Shown here: positions 63,922-64,000 of the stretch, piece by piece
How positions within the stretch are numbered: position 1 is the stretch's first letter
Layout: each line of letters begins with the position of its first letter
Source of the DNA: an uncultured Bacilli bacterium
GTDB lineage: Bacteria; Bacillota_I; Bacilli_A; RF39; UBA660
Length of the DNA: 64,000 nucleotides
Reading direction: 5' to 3'
Assembly: GCA_947626095.1 (NCBI GenBank)
Contig: CANQQV010000003.1
Span: forward strand, 82,458-146,457
Notes under the pieces: model-generated
Seen by the model: the letters and a program-made list of their open reading frames with translations, nothing else
Databases searched by the model: none
What the model was told of the DNA's origin: nothing
Translations under genes and position numbers: made by a program

Positions 63922-64000
63922 AAGGTTGTATTATAAATAGTGTTGGTGAGAAATCTCTTCACTATTTTTTATTTCATCAAAAAGACATAAGTTTGTTACA

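Noticed and set aside
63935-63967. AAATAGTG/CACTATTT hairpin followed by T-rich sequence on the plus strand
   Set aside because: No plus-strand gene precedes it within the window; the context beyond the edge is unknown.
1-64000. CRISPR arrays, tRNA genes, prophage or insertion sequences, and UGA=Trp code
   Set aside because: No regularly spaced repeats, cloverleaf sequences, integrase or transposase seen; TGA serves as a normal stop (for example at 13-15) and Trp codons are TGG.

Overview
The window is about 28% G+C (estimated by eye) and densely coded, with standard stop codons (TGA is used as a stop). It reads as chromosome of a low-GC, Gram-positive endospore former, most likely an uncultured gut member of class Bacilli near the Erysipelotrichia/RF39/Mollicutes-adjacent groups. 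Reasons: Firmicutes-type dnaB-dnaI primosome genes, a T-box ahead of ileS, spoIVA, spoVIF, a gerA-type germination operon, class B sortase, GH25 lysozyme, NlpC/P60 and polysaccharide deacetylase genes, plus many zinc-ribbon membrane proteins typical of that group. The lineage is inference; no rRNA is present. I see no prophage, insertion sequence, CRISPR array or tRNA.

Layout. Most genes lie on the minus strand, probably the leading strand. From the left: a GT2 glycosyltransferase, a putative Mn/As-type exporter, a CmpB-like membrane protein and an 1142-residue protein of unknown function (0-6.2 kb); a MYG1-family hydrolase coupled to a relic P-type ATPase (6.2-8.4 kb); a CDP-alcohol phosphotransferase, then fmt, dnaI and dnaB (8.4-13 kb); an active-site-less thioredoxin-like anchor, a membrane protein and HU (13-15.6 kb); a zinc-ribbon protein, spoIVA and a Tim44-like protein (15.7-19.1 kb); a class B sortase on the plus strand; fhs, spoVIF, a DUF1540 gene and a PdaC-like deacetylase (20.7-24.3 kb); priA flanked by two membrane-anchored peptidases sharing the same pilin-like N-terminal hairpin, with a predicted small RNA just upstream of priA (24.3-28.9 kb); PHP phosphoesterase, a zinc-less cytidine-deaminase relic and large unknown proteins including a 1203-residue transglutaminase-fold protein (28.9-36.6 kb); small membrane and zinc-ribbon genes and an XRE regulator (36.6-40.3 kb); more unknown membrane/cytosolic proteins and a sortase-substrate-like surface protein (40.4-45.7 kb); rlmD; the gerAA-gerAC-gerAB operon (47.0-50.4 kb, plus); a second sortase-substrate-like protein, DUF2752 and DUF4190 genes; a T-box-controlled CYTH-ileS operon; a phosphohexomutase; GH25 lysozyme; miaB and dCMP deaminase.

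How they fit together. Replication restart and initiation (dnaB, dnaI, priA), translation (fmt, ileS, miaB, rlmD) and one-carbon metabolism (fhs feeding 10-formyl-THF to fmt) form the housekeeping core. spoIVA (coat basement), spoVIF and gerA show that the cell forms and germinates spores. Cell-envelope functions form a third theme: a class B sortase, two proteins whose last 33 residues both begin with NPxT, and several wall hydrolases.

The most unusual content is a set of catalytically degenerate enzyme relics (P-type ATPase, cytidine deaminase, thioredoxin, possibly DnaQ), the paired hairpin-peptidases around priA, the NPxT sortase pair, the GxHH-type IleRS, and the structured RNA upstream of priA. 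Many minus-strand terminators have the stop codon inside or touching the hairpin stem, a sign of compaction.
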